Shown: piece after piece, positions 9,902-18,257 of the stretch
How the letters are laid out: every line of letters starts with the position of its first letter
Position numbering within the stretch: the first letter of the stretch is position 1
Assembly (NCBI RefSeq): GCF_007752935.1
Contig: NZ_CP036319.1
Span: 4,626,001 to 4,690,000 of the forward strand
DNA length: 64,000 nucleotides
Source of the DNA: Crateriforma conspicua
Lineage (GTDB): Bacteria; Planctomycetota; Planctomycetia; Pirellulales; Pirellulaceae
Reading direction: 5' to 3'
The notes under the pieces: generated by a model
Databases searched by the model: none
Told to the model about the DNA's origin: nothing
Seen by the model: only the letters and a program-made list of their open reading frames with translations
Translations under genes and position numbers: made by a program

Positions 9902-10666
9902 TTGATCGATCTATCGGGAAAGACGGCCTTGGTGACCGGCGGAAGCCGTGGAATTGGACGTGCATGCGCGCTGCGTCTGGCCGATTGCGGCGCGAACGTT
10001 GCGGTGAACTTCTTGTCGTCACGCGACGCGGCCACCGACGTCGCCAAACAGATCAATCAGCGTGGCGTCGGGTCGATCGCCGTCCGCGCCGACGTCAGTC
10101 GACAAGACGATTGCCATGCGTTGGTGTCCGCCGTCGCAGAACATTTTGGCGGACTGGACATCGTGATCAGCAATGCTGCGGCGGGCGGTTTCCGCGGCGT
10201 CGCTCAGCTAACCGCACCCAATTTGGAAGCAGCGATTCGCACCAATGCCGCGCCGGTCGCATGGCTTTGCCAAGCGGCGGCGGAGCACTTGGCCGACGAA
10301 AACGATTTTGGCAAAGTGATCGCGATCAGCAGCCACGGTTCGATCCGTGCGGTCGATCACTACGCCGCCATCGGTGCATCCAAGGCGGCTTTGGAAAGCT
10401 TGGTCCGTCACATGGCATTGGAATATGGCCCCCAAGGCATCAATTTCAATTGTGTCATGCCGGGGATCGTCCGTACCGAAGCCGTGTCAACGATGCCGGG
10501 TGTTGAAGACGTGTTGGCCGCAGCCAAGGAACGGTTGCTGGTCAGCAAACGCGACTTGTCGCCCGACGACGTTTCCGGCGTGGTCGCGTTCTTGGCCAGC
10601 CGGCAAGCCGACATGATTCAAGGACAAACCATCATTGTCGACGGCGGGATCACCGTCCGTGTTTGA
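9902..10666 (+). CDS. FabL-like enoyl-[acyl carrier protein] reductase (SDR family)
   Basis: The 254-residue protein is a classical-length SDR with the nucleotide-binding TGGSRGIG at residues 12-19 and an NAA-type motif near residue 90. The catalytic pair is Tyr154 and Lys161, a Y-x6-K spacing. That spacing is typical of enoyl-ACP reductases of the FabI/FabL type, while ketoreductases use Y-x3-K. The sequence after it (SKAALESLVRHMALE) is strongly FabL-like. The megasynthase has no visible enoyl reductase domain, so this enzyme may supply the step in trans. The start is TTG at 9902; an overlapping frame starting at 9853 has no recognisable domain. The next gene overlaps the 3' end. Confidence 0.85.
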   Translation: MIDLSGKTALVTGGSRGIGRACALRLADCGANVAVNFLSSRDAATDVAKQINQRGVGSIAVRADVSRQDDCHALVSAVAEHFGGLDIVISNAAAGGFRGVAQLTAPNLEAAIRTNAAPVAWLCQAAAEHLADENDFGKVIAISSHGSIRAVDHYAAIGASKAALESLVRHMALEYGPQGINFNCVMPGIVRTEAVSTMPGVEDVLAAAKERLLVSKRDLSPDDVSGVVAFLASRQADMIQGQTIIVDGGITVRV

Positions 10667-12011
10667 CTGGCGCGCGACCACCGCATTCGAAAGATTCTTA
10701 TACCGCTGTGATCCCGGCGGGCCTTCGATGACGTTCCGCATCGAAGTCGGCTTCGATCACCCGGTGTGCCCGGAACGGATGCAAAATGCCATTGCACAAA
10801 CCGCGGCGCATCACCCCATCCTGTTTTGCCGGCTGACCCAGAACCAGCATCATTGGATCTGGGAACCGTGTCCGATGAACCCCAACGAATGGTTCGGTGA
10901 CTCTGACAGTCTAGACGTCTTGCCGGCGATTGACCCCATGACATCGGCCGGCTTTCGATTCAGCCAAGGACGGGGTGACGGTGACGTCCAACGCCTCGCG
11001 TTCGACTTTCATCATGCATCGGTCGATGGCATCGCGGCGGCCAAATGGACCGCCGGCGTCCTGCGTTGCTATCACGACGAAAATCCTATCGATGGCGGCA
11101 GGGAACACCGTGCCAAGGAAGACATCGTCCACGGTCAGCTACGACAACGCCACAAAATGCCGGTTCCCGACAATGGACCACCAATCGGATTGGTGGAAGG
11201 TCTTCGCAATCTTTGGTCCACGATCCGCGGCAAGTCGATTCGGTTTGCACCTTTGACGGCGCGGCAGAGCGATCCTGCGGAACAAACGGCTGAACCGGCG
11301 GATGCCCACCGCGAAGATGATCATGTGGTGTCGCTGAACTTGCCACCTCATTTGTCACAACGCAGCCGCGAGTTTGTCGCGGAATCCAAGATCCCTCTGA
11401 ACGATGTCGCCGTCGCAGCCACTTTTCGGATGTTGGCGGACGATCCAGCGCTGCGGCATCAGCACGGACGTTTGATGATCAACAACCCGGTCAATTTGCG
11501 AACGGTCCGGCAGCGTCGCTTTTCGGCGTGCAACTACACGGGGTTGGCATTCCTGCGGCGGCATGGCCAGCAAGTGCGACGGCACGATCTGCTGTCGGGC
11601 CTGCATCGTGAAATGAACTACGTCCGCCAGCGGTGCGTGGCTGCGGAATTCTTGCGAGGCCTGGAAGCGGTGGATCCCCATCCATCGGCACTGCGGTATA
11701 TCCAGCGGCGTCGCTGGTTCGATGCGACGGCGTCGATGACGTGTCTGTCCAGCGTTCGAATCGGCCGACGACACGGAGCCCAGCCCAGCGACCAGGGCTG
11801 GCAGTTCGGTGACAACACGCTGCGATCCATACGCATTGTCCCCCCTCGACCGGCCGGATCATCGTTAGCACTGTCACTGAACGACTCGCTGGGCCGGCTT
11901 TGTTTGACGGCACGATCAGATCCGACCGCATTGTCATTGACCGAAACGCAAGATGGATTGCAGCGTTGGGTGAATCATTTCAGCGAACTCATGTTGCCAT
12001 CCGGCCGCTAA
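10659..12011 (+). CDS. Stand-alone condensation/wax-ester-synthase-type acyltransferase
   Basis: The protein has about 450 residues. HHASVDG at residues 118-124 matches the HHxxxDG active site shared by NRPS condensation domains, PapA-type acyltransferases and WES/DGAT enzymes. No carrier or adenylation domain is attached. A GTG at 10659 overlaps the upstream stop by 8 nt; a TTG at 10635 would overlap by 32 nt and is less likely. In this operon it is a good candidate to move the acyl chain from the megasynthase ACP to an alcohol or amine acceptor, or to form the final ester. That role is inferred. The family call rests on the HHxxxDG motif, the length and the overall layout. Confidence 0.72.
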   Translation: MFDWRATTAFERFLYRCDPGGPSMTFRIEVGFDHPVCPERMQNAIAQTAAHHPILFCRLTQNQHHWIWEPCPMNPNEWFGDSDSLDVLPAIDPMTSAGFRFSQGRGDGDVQRLAFDFHHASVDGIAAAKWTAGVLRCYHDENPIDGGREHRAKEDIVHGQLRQRHKMPVPDNGPPIGLVEGLRNLWSTIRGKSIRFAPLTARQSDPAEQTAEPADAHREDDHVVSLNLPPHLSQRSREFVAESKIPLNDVAVAATFRMLADDPALRHQHGRLMINNPVNLRTVRQRRFSACNYTGLAFLRRHGQQVRRHDLLSGLHREMNYVRQRCVAAEFLRGLEAVDPHPSALRYIQRRRWFDATASMTCLSSVRIGRRHGAQPSDQGWQFGDNTLRSIRIVPPRPAGSSLALSLNDSLGRLCLTARSDPTALSLTETQDGLQRWVNHFSELMLPSGR

Positions 12012-12063
12012 TCCCCGAATCCATCCATCAGGCACAGACCCAGCGAACGTCGAAAGCAGACCG

Positions 12064-13212
12064 ATGTCCAATACGTTATTGAAAGTCGCCAGTGGAATCT
12101 TGTTGATTGCGGTCGCCGCGATGATCGCGTTTGGCGTCTATCGCGAAAAGCAGATCCGCACCGATTTGCAACAGCGTGAAGCCGCCTTAACTGACAGCCA
12201 AAACATCGACGAAAATACCACGGCGGACGAACTGTCCAAGCTGGGCGACGGTGCGGCGGCAAACATTCCCGCGCTGGCCGCCGGCATCATCGGTGATGTC
12301 CCGACACTGGAAACGATCCCCAAAGTGGACGCGTTTCCGTGGCGTGATGCGTTGGCAAACCGGTTGTATTCCAATGCGCGTTCACGTCGGTGCGGCATGT
12401 TGATCCCGGGATTGCCCGTGCGTTCGGGGCTGCAGCATCGCGAAGGCAGGCTGACCACGATCGGTCGCATCCCCGCCATTTCCATTTCGTTGGAATTGGA
12501 TGAATCGGCGAAAGACAAAATGCCACGAATCACTCAGGTCCAAACGGAAAACTACCTGGCGAAACACCGGTTGGTCATCGAGCCGATTCTGTATCACGAC
12601 CGACGCGGAACGGTTTATTTCGGCACCGATTGCCGTGCCGCATTTTTCGAAAAAGACCGGCCGTTGGTGACCGTCAAGTCGGAAGCCATGATCGACCAAT
12701 CGGTCGGCAACTTTCTGGCCCTGGGTTTGTTCCAGGACCAGGGTGAATGTGACGGACGCACGTTGATCATGTCGTTTCGATACGCCCAAAGCGACCCGAC
12801 GTTGACCGGGTTGGATGCCGCAAAGAAGACCACGGAGTGTTTGATTTTGCACCTGCGGCCCGATGCAACACCCGACAATCCCAGCTTCGACGTGTTTGCC
12901 ACGACCGAAGGCCGACAACAGATTCATCAATTGGTGCGGTCCAGCAACCTGCTGACCGACCCGACCACGTCGATTCGTGCCGGCGTGCGTTTTGACCGGT
13001 TCGTGATGATGGGACTGTACCCGGCATCACCGGTGGTGACCGACGTGCGATTGAATACCGATCGGACCATGCCGTCGGCCAAAGCCCAACTGTTGATGCG
13101 TCAAGGCCCGGCGGACGATCGCCCCGGCTTGCAAGACATCTTGGATGACTTCGCCGGCTACGTCGCGGACGATTCGATCGACGCGCGGCTGTTGGAAACG
13201 TTTTCCAATTGA
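12064..13212 (+). CDS. Membrane-anchored protein of unknown function at the end of the lipid locus
   Basis: This is a 382-residue protein. Residues ~5-25 are one hydrophobic segment (signal anchor), followed by a charged stretch rich in Gln, Glu and Arg; the rest is soluble and probably periplasmic. I recognise no catalytic motif. It starts 52 nt after the acyltransferase gene on the same strand, so it may belong to the same transcript. It converges with the next gene, and the short space between them contains an inverted repeat with arms at about 13243-13251 and 13266-13274 that could end transcription, although no T-run follows it. Confidence 0.7.
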   Translation: MSNTLLKVASGILLIAVAAMIAFGVYREKQIRTDLQQREAALTDSQNIDENTTADELSKLGDGAAANIPALAAGIIGDVPTLETIPKVDAFPWRDALANRLYSNARSRRCGMLIPGLPVRSGLQHREGRLTTIGRIPAISISLELDESAKDKMPRITQVQTENYLAKHRLVIEPILYHDRRGTVYFGTDCRAAFFEKDRPLVTVKSEAMIDQSVGNFLALGLFQDQGECDGRTLIMSFRYAQSDPTLTGLDAAKKTTECLILHLRPDATPDNPSFDVFATTEGRQQIHQLVRSSNLLTDPTTSIRAGVRFDRFVMMGLYPASPVVTDVRLNTDRTMPSAKAQLLMRQGPADDRPGLQDILDDFAGYVADDSIDARLLETFSN

Positions 13213-13271
13213 CGTGCCCGCCTTCACCGCCTTGTCATGGCATAGGCCGAAGCACTGTTTTTCAATTCGGC

Positions 13272-14612
13272 CTACGGATCGTCATGACGAACAACGCTGA
13301 TCGCGGGTTCGTCCTGTTCGGCCCCTGATTCAATGTCGACGTCGAACTCCGGCTGGGATTCTTTCAAGCGACGACGCGCCTCGCCCGCCCAAGGGCTTTC
13401 GGGCGACAAGTGCAGAAAACGTTTCCAGTGCTGTTCCGCTTCGATGTCGCGTCCCGAATCGGCCAACAAGTTTGCAACGTGATAGTGCGCATCGGGATAG
13501 TCCGGGTGCAATGACAAGACGCCGCGAAATGCCGCAATCGCCAATTCGTCCTGCCCCAATTCCGCCAGCACCATTCCCAAACAGGCGCGGGCTTCGACCA
13601 ATTCCGGGTCCAGTTCGATCGCCATGTAGAAGCGTTCTCGGGCGGCCACCGGTTCATTCATCCGGTACAGCCATTCGCCCAGCTGGAAACAAATGTCGGC
13701 GCGGGGGCCGTCGCGAGCCAAAATGGCGTGGCAACAATCGATGGCGGTTTCCAAATCATCGCGATCATCGGCTTCGAACGCCGCGACCAACAATTCATCA
13801 TCACTGGCCAGTGCATCAGCGTGTGCCAGCGGTCCTTCCCACGATTCGATCGGAAAGACGACGTCGTCATCAACCGTTTCGGATTCACTGGGCTCACACG
13901 CATCGAAATCGAAACGCATTTGACCGCCGGTTTCGATCAAGCCTTCGCCGCCGCGCAACAAGACTTGCTTGCCTTCGACCAGGATCGACAACTGATCCAA
14001 TGGCCGTTGAATGTCGGGCAGGACTTCGATCAAATCGACCAAACGCTGTTCGATCGCTTTCGGACTGGCCCCCGCATCGATCCACTGGGCCAATCGCTTG
14101 GCAGTCGCCACTTCTTGGAAATCAAAATAGGGCAACCGATGCATGGTGCGAACCGGGCGAATCAGCCCGCGGCGCTGCCACCGCCGGATGACGTGCAGCG
14201 GGATATCCAACAGATCCGCCAACATCATCGGCGTGTAGTATTGTCGACCGACCGTGTCGGTTTCCACCAACCCCAAACGTTGCCACAAATCGGCTTCGGC
14301 GATCAGTTCGGTGTCGCCCTTGCCGACCGCGTCACGCAGCGACGCGGGTAACAATTCATGCTGCGTCAACGGTGATTCATCGGCGCCGATCACGACCCAA
14401 TGAATCGCGTCCTGATGGGCGTCGACGATGGTCGCACCAAACGACCGGAGTAAATTGGTCGCTTCGCGGCGGTTCATGCTGCCCAATCGCCCGGCCAAAG
14501 CGATCCGAATGCCGTCAATCATCCCCGGTGTTTGAGTCAACGCGGGCGCAGCATTTTGGTCCTGATCCATCGGATCGATCGGTTCGTCGTCGCTGTGATC
14601 GATGTCATCCAT
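13272..14612 (-). CDS. BRCT-like / MerR-type HTH / TPR fusion protein
   Basis: The N-terminal third carries a BRCT-like fold signal (a GIRIALAGRLGSMNRREA stretch and a WVV core), as in NAD-dependent ligase C-termini. A MerR-type winged helix follows (a YYTPMMLADLL stretch, then IRRWQRRGLI). The C-terminal half has at least three TPR-like helical pairs, with an acidic tail. BRCT domains bind phosphopeptides or DNA ends, MerR domains bind promoter DNA, and TPRs bind proteins, so a DNA-associated scaffold or regulator fits. The target is unknown. The frame stays open up to a GTG at 14687; ATG codons at 14654 and 14612 are alternatives. I chose 14612 because the BRCT core begins shortly after it. 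Confidence 0.8.
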   Translation of the reverse strand: MDDIDHSDDEPIDPMDQDQNAAPALTQTPGMIDGIRIALAGRLGSMNRREATNLLRSFGATIVDAHQDAIHWVVIGADESPLTQHELLPASLRDAVGKGDTELIAEADLWQRLGLVETDTVGRQYYTPMMLADLLDIPLHVIRRWQRRGLIRPVRTMHRLPYFDFQEVATAKRLAQWIDAGASPKAIEQRLVDLIEVLPDIQRPLDQLSILVEGKQVLLRGGEGLIETGGQMRFDFDACEPSESETVDDDVVFPIESWEGPLAHADALASDDELLVAAFEADDRDDLETAIDCCHAILARDGPRADICFQLGEWLYRMNEPVAARERFYMAIELDPELVEARACLGMVLAELGQDELAIAAFRGVLSLHPDYPDAHYHVANLLADSGRDIEAEQHWKRFLHLSPESPWAGEARRRLKESQPEFDVDIESGAEQDEPAISVVRHDDP

Positions 14613-14851
14613 GCCCGAATTATCACCCTGGTCCGGTGATATGCCAAGCTGCATCGGGCGATCAGGCACCCCGGATTTGCAAACCACACCCGCCGGCGTG
14701 GGCGGAAGAAACGATTACACAGCCCCGGTCGTTTAACGCAGATGCTGGCATCGCCTGGCTGCATTACTGCGGCCGATGAAACCCCAGCCGCGCCACACCG
14801 GCGATCGCCGCACTTGCCGACGACGAACGCGCCAGTCATCTTGGGACCCGA

Positions 14852-15276
<425 letters not shown>

Positions 15277-15356
15277 ATCTTCGCCAAACGTCTTGGCAAC
15301 CAACGCCTCTTTTCAGACGCCGCGCATCATCGGCCTCATCGATTCGCGGATCGCTG

Positions 15357-16445
15357 TTATTCCAACAAGGCGACTTCGATTTCCAAACCGGGCCCGAATC
15401 CTAACATCAACCAGGGTCGCGGCAAATCACGATCGGCGAACTGACGCAGCACCGCGGGCATGGTTGCCGACGACATGTTGCCGTGCTCCGACAAAACGCT
15501 TCGGGATGTGGCCAACTGTTCGGGTTGCAATCCAAGGGAAGATTCGACGGCGGACAAAATCCGGGTCCCGCCGGGATGCACCGCCCAGCCTTGGATCGAT
15601 TCGATCGTATGGCCCCGCTTGGCAAGCCATGGGGTCAAGAAATCCACCAGCCCGGCTTCGATCAACGACGGAACGGTGGCCGACAATGTCATCTCAAATC
15701 CATGGTCGCCGACTTTCCATGTCATCGCATCGCGGCTGTCGGGCACCAAACACGACCCGGTTTCCACCAACGTTGCCAGCGAAGGCTTTTGGGAATCACG
15801 TCGCAACACCATCGCCGCCGCACCATCGGCGAACAACGCACCGGAAACGATTCGGTTGGCATCATATCCGTACTGGTAATGCAAACTGCAAAGTTCGACA
15901 CAGCACAGCAACACGTTGGCGTTTTCGTTGGCGGCCAACAGTCCTTGAGCGGCTCGCAATCCATTGATCGCACCGTGACATCCCATGAATCCCACTTGGA
16001 CGCGTTGCGTTTGCGCGGGCAATCCCAAACGCTGGATCAATTCAATATCCACGCCGGGTGCGGCGAACCCGGTGCAAGTCACGACCACCAAGTGGGTGAC
16101 CTGACCGGGATCAAGTCCCGATTCATCCAGCGCGGACCGTGACGCATCGGCGGCCAATTGCGGTGCGTGATCGGCGAATTGCTGGCTGCGGACGGCGGTC
16201 GTCGGTCCACGGTCGTCGTGATCGACCGCGGGTGGAAAGAAATCTTGTTCGACCGCGCCACACGCGGCCTCGCTCAACAACACGCTGCCTCGCGACTGCA
16301 CGCCGCTGCGGCGATACAGAGCCTCCAAACGCCGGCGTTGCTGATCGCTGGAACAGGACAACTGTTTGGCGACTTCGCTGGATTTCTGTCGACAAATACT
16401 GACCGGGGGGACGGTAAAACCGATCCCATCAAGCGTCACATTCAC
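15357..16445 (-). CDS. Type III polyketide synthase (chalcone/stilbene synthase superfamily)
   Basis: The 362-residue length is usual for the family. The catalytic triad is visible: Cys156 in GFMGCHGAINGL, His290 in WAVHPGGTRIL and Asn323 in SEHGNMSSATM. The enzyme extends an acyl-CoA starter with malonyl-CoA without a carrier protein, giving pyrones, resorcinols or similar phenolic lipids; the starter cannot be read from sequence. A methyltransferase gene lies 59 nt upstream of the start on the same strand, a common pairing in which the product is C- or O-methylated. The start is the ATG at 16445. Confidence 0.95.
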   Translation of the reverse strand: MNVTLDGIGFTVPPVSICRQKSSEVAKQLSCSSDQQRRRLEALYRRSGVQSRGSVLLSEAACGAVEQDFFPPAVDHDDRGPTTAVRSQQFADHAPQLAADASRSALDESGLDPGQVTHLVVVTCTGFAAPGVDIELIQRLGLPAQTQRVQVGFMGCHGAINGLRAAQGLLAANENANVLLCCVELCSLHYQYGYDANRIVSGALFADGAAAMVLRRDSQKPSLATLVETGSCLVPDSRDAMTWKVGDHGFEMTLSATVPSLIEAGLVDFLTPWLAKRGHTIESIQGWAVHPGGTRILSAVESSLGLQPEQLATSRSVLSEHGNMSSATMPAVLRQFADRDLPRPWLMLGFGPGLEIEVALLE

Positions 16446-16504
16446 TCAGGTCCCTTCGCTTAATTTTCGCTTCGAATCCGCCCCATCCGACGCCATTGCG
16501 ACGG

Positions 16505-17233
16505 TCAGGCGAATGCAGGAACGATCGCGGGAACCGCAATTTCGTCAATCCTAACCACCCAACAGCCGGGTACCAGCCGTTCCACATCAACGGGTCTAGC
16601 AAGCGCCCGGTGTACGATCCCGCGAAACTCCTCTCGCGTAAAGGCCGCGCAAACCGAATCGATTGCGTCTTTCCGCAATGCCGGTGACCGTGACATCAGA
16701 TGCGACGCGGCCCAGGCGGCCGCCAGATTGGTCCGCGATCGTTCCCAATCACACAGCAACAGACCGGTTGCCGCGGTCTGCATGGACTGAATCAACCGGA
16801 TCGCTCGGGCTTCATCCATCCGATGCATCCACAACGCACACAGGATGACGTCAAACCCGTCGGGCAATCCTTGGCGGAACACGTCGCGACATACAACTTC
16901 CGCGTTCAGCTTCCGACGTTCCATCCATTGCTGTTGTTGATTCAGCGACCAAGCATCAGGAACCAACACCGTCATCTGCAGGGGCAGACCGCGACGATCG
17001 GCAGTGTCGACCAATCGCACGGCTAAGTCATCATTACCCGCGGACAAATACAACACGCGCAGCGGGCGGCCTGGTCGCCGACGCGCAAACCGCACAAGAT
17101 GACCAAACAATGCACCGGAGATCCCGGCCACTGCGGCGATGCGGCAATGGCCTCGCATGACGGCGTCCCGATCCGCATCGTCAGCGCCCGCTCGATCGTC
17201 CACGGCGGGAAAAGGTCGTCGCGGTAGGCTCAT
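16505..17233 (-). CDS. Class I SAM-dependent methyltransferase-like protein linked to type III PKS
   Basis: The protein has 242 residues from the ATG at 17233. A Rossmann-like beginning (RVLYLSAGNDDLAVRLVD) resembles motif I of class I methyltransferases, although the Gly-rich loop is degenerate. A DVILCALWMHRMDE segment matches motif IV and the following helix. The ATG lies 10 nt after the stop of the 2-hydroxyacid dehydrogenase gene; an upstream start would overlap that gene by 50 nt. The immediate downstream gene is the type III PKS, so methylation of its product is the likely role. That is inference from context. Confidence 0.75.
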   Translation of the reverse strand: MSLPRRPFPAVDDRAGADDADRDAVMRGHCRIAAVAGISGALFGHLVRFARRRPGRPLRVLYLSAGNDDLAVRLVDTADRRGLPLQMTVLVPDAWSLNQQQQWMERRKLNAEVVCRDVFRQGLPDGFDVILCALWMHRMDEARAIRLIQSMQTAATGLLLCDWERSRTNLAAAWAASHLMSRSPALRKDAIDSVCAAFTREEFRGIVHRALARPVDVERLVPGCWVVRIDEIAVPAIVPAFA

Positions 17234-17243
17234 GCGGGCATCA

Positions 17244-18257
17244 TCATTCGCTGCGGTCGACGATTTCGTTTTCGACCGCTTGGCCAGATTCAAAACAATC
17301 CAGATTGGTCAACGTCGTCATCGCGATCGACCGCATCGCATCGCTTGTGAAAAACGCCTGGTGTGCCGTGATCAACACGTTGGGAAACGTCATCAAACGT
17401 GTCAGCACGTCGTCTTGGATGATTTGGCTGGACAGATCATTGAAGAACAATCCGGATTCTTCTTCGTACACATCAAGGGCAAGTCCGCCCAAGTGCCCCG
17501 ATTTCAAACACTTGATCGCGGCGGCCGCATCCACCAAACCTCCCCGCGATGTGTTGACCACAATCGCGCCCGGTTTCATTGTCTGTAAAGCATCCGCGTC
17601 GATCAAATGGTACGTGTGGGGATTCAACGGGCAATGCAGTGACACAATGTCCGATTCAGCCAGCAGACGTTCCATCGAAACGTATTCCCCCAGCGATTCC
17701 ATCGCCGGATCGGTGTGCACGTCGTACATCAGACACCGACATCCAAACCCGCTGGCAATCCGTGTGAACACCTTGCCGATTTCACCGGTACCGACGATTC
17801 CCACGGTGCGTCCGTGCAGGTCGAAACCGATTAGCCCTTCGAGCGAAAAATTGTTGTCGCGAACGCGATGGTACGCGCGATGAATTTTGCGATTCAACGT
17901 CAACAGCAACCCAATCGCGTGTTCGGCCACCGCGTAGGGACTGTACTTGGGCACGCGAGCGGCGCGGATTCCGAAATCTGCCGCCGCTTTCAAATCGATG
18001 TTGTTGAACCCCGCACATCGCATCACCAAAAAACGAATGCCGGCGACTTTCAACGCTTCCAAGACTTCGCGATCCAGCCGATCGTTGACGAACGCGCAAA
18101 TCGCATCCGATTCATCGGCCAACACCACGGTATCGCGGTTCAAATCTGGCTTAAGAAATCGAAACTCGTGCTGGGGCAAATCCGCATCACGCGACTCCAA
18201 AGCTTCGTCAATAAACTGACGGTCGTACGACTTGGTACTAAAGCAAGCAACTTTCAT
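17244..18257 (-). CDS. D-isomer-specific 2-hydroxyacid (D-lactate) dehydrogenase
   Basis: The 337-residue enzyme reduces 2-oxoacids with NADH in the cytoplasm. The NAD-binding GTGEIG is at residues 156-161. NTSRGGLVD carries the substrate-binding Arg, and the catalytic His lies in an AHQAFFT segment. The whole reads closest to the LdhA (fermentative D-lactate dehydrogenase) branch: YSPYAVAEHAIGLLLTLNR is typical. The ATG at 18257 shares an ATGA overlap with the stop of the upstream lgt gene, so the two are probably translationally coupled. The methyltransferase gene follows after 10 nt. The open frame continues upstream to 18380 but that part lies inside lgt. Confidence 0.92.
   Translation of the reverse strand: MKVACFSTKSYDRQFIDEALESRDADLPQHEFRFLKPDLNRDTVVLADESDAICAFVNDRLDREVLEALKVAGIRFLVMRCAGFNNIDLKAAADFGIRAARVPKYSPYAVAEHAIGLLLTLNRKIHRAYHRVRDNNFSLEGLIGFDLHGRTVGIVGTGEIGKVFTRIASGFGCRCLMYDVHTDPAMESLGEYVSMERLLAESDIVSLHCPLNPHTYHLIDADALQTMKPGAIVVNTSRGGLVDAAAAIKCLKSGHLGGLALDVYEEESGLFFNDLSSQIIQDDVLTRLMTFPNVLITAHQAFFTSDAMRSIAMTTLTNLDCFESGQAVENEIVDRSE

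Noticed and set aside
9853..10506. Plus-strand frame overlapping the FabL-like gene
   Set aside because: It is Arg-rich and without a domain; the other frame carries the clear SDR motifs.
13242..13275. Inverted repeat between the converging genes at 13.2 kb, considered as a terminator
   Set aside because: The arms are only 9 bp, one overlaps the stop codon of the minus gene, and no T-run follows.
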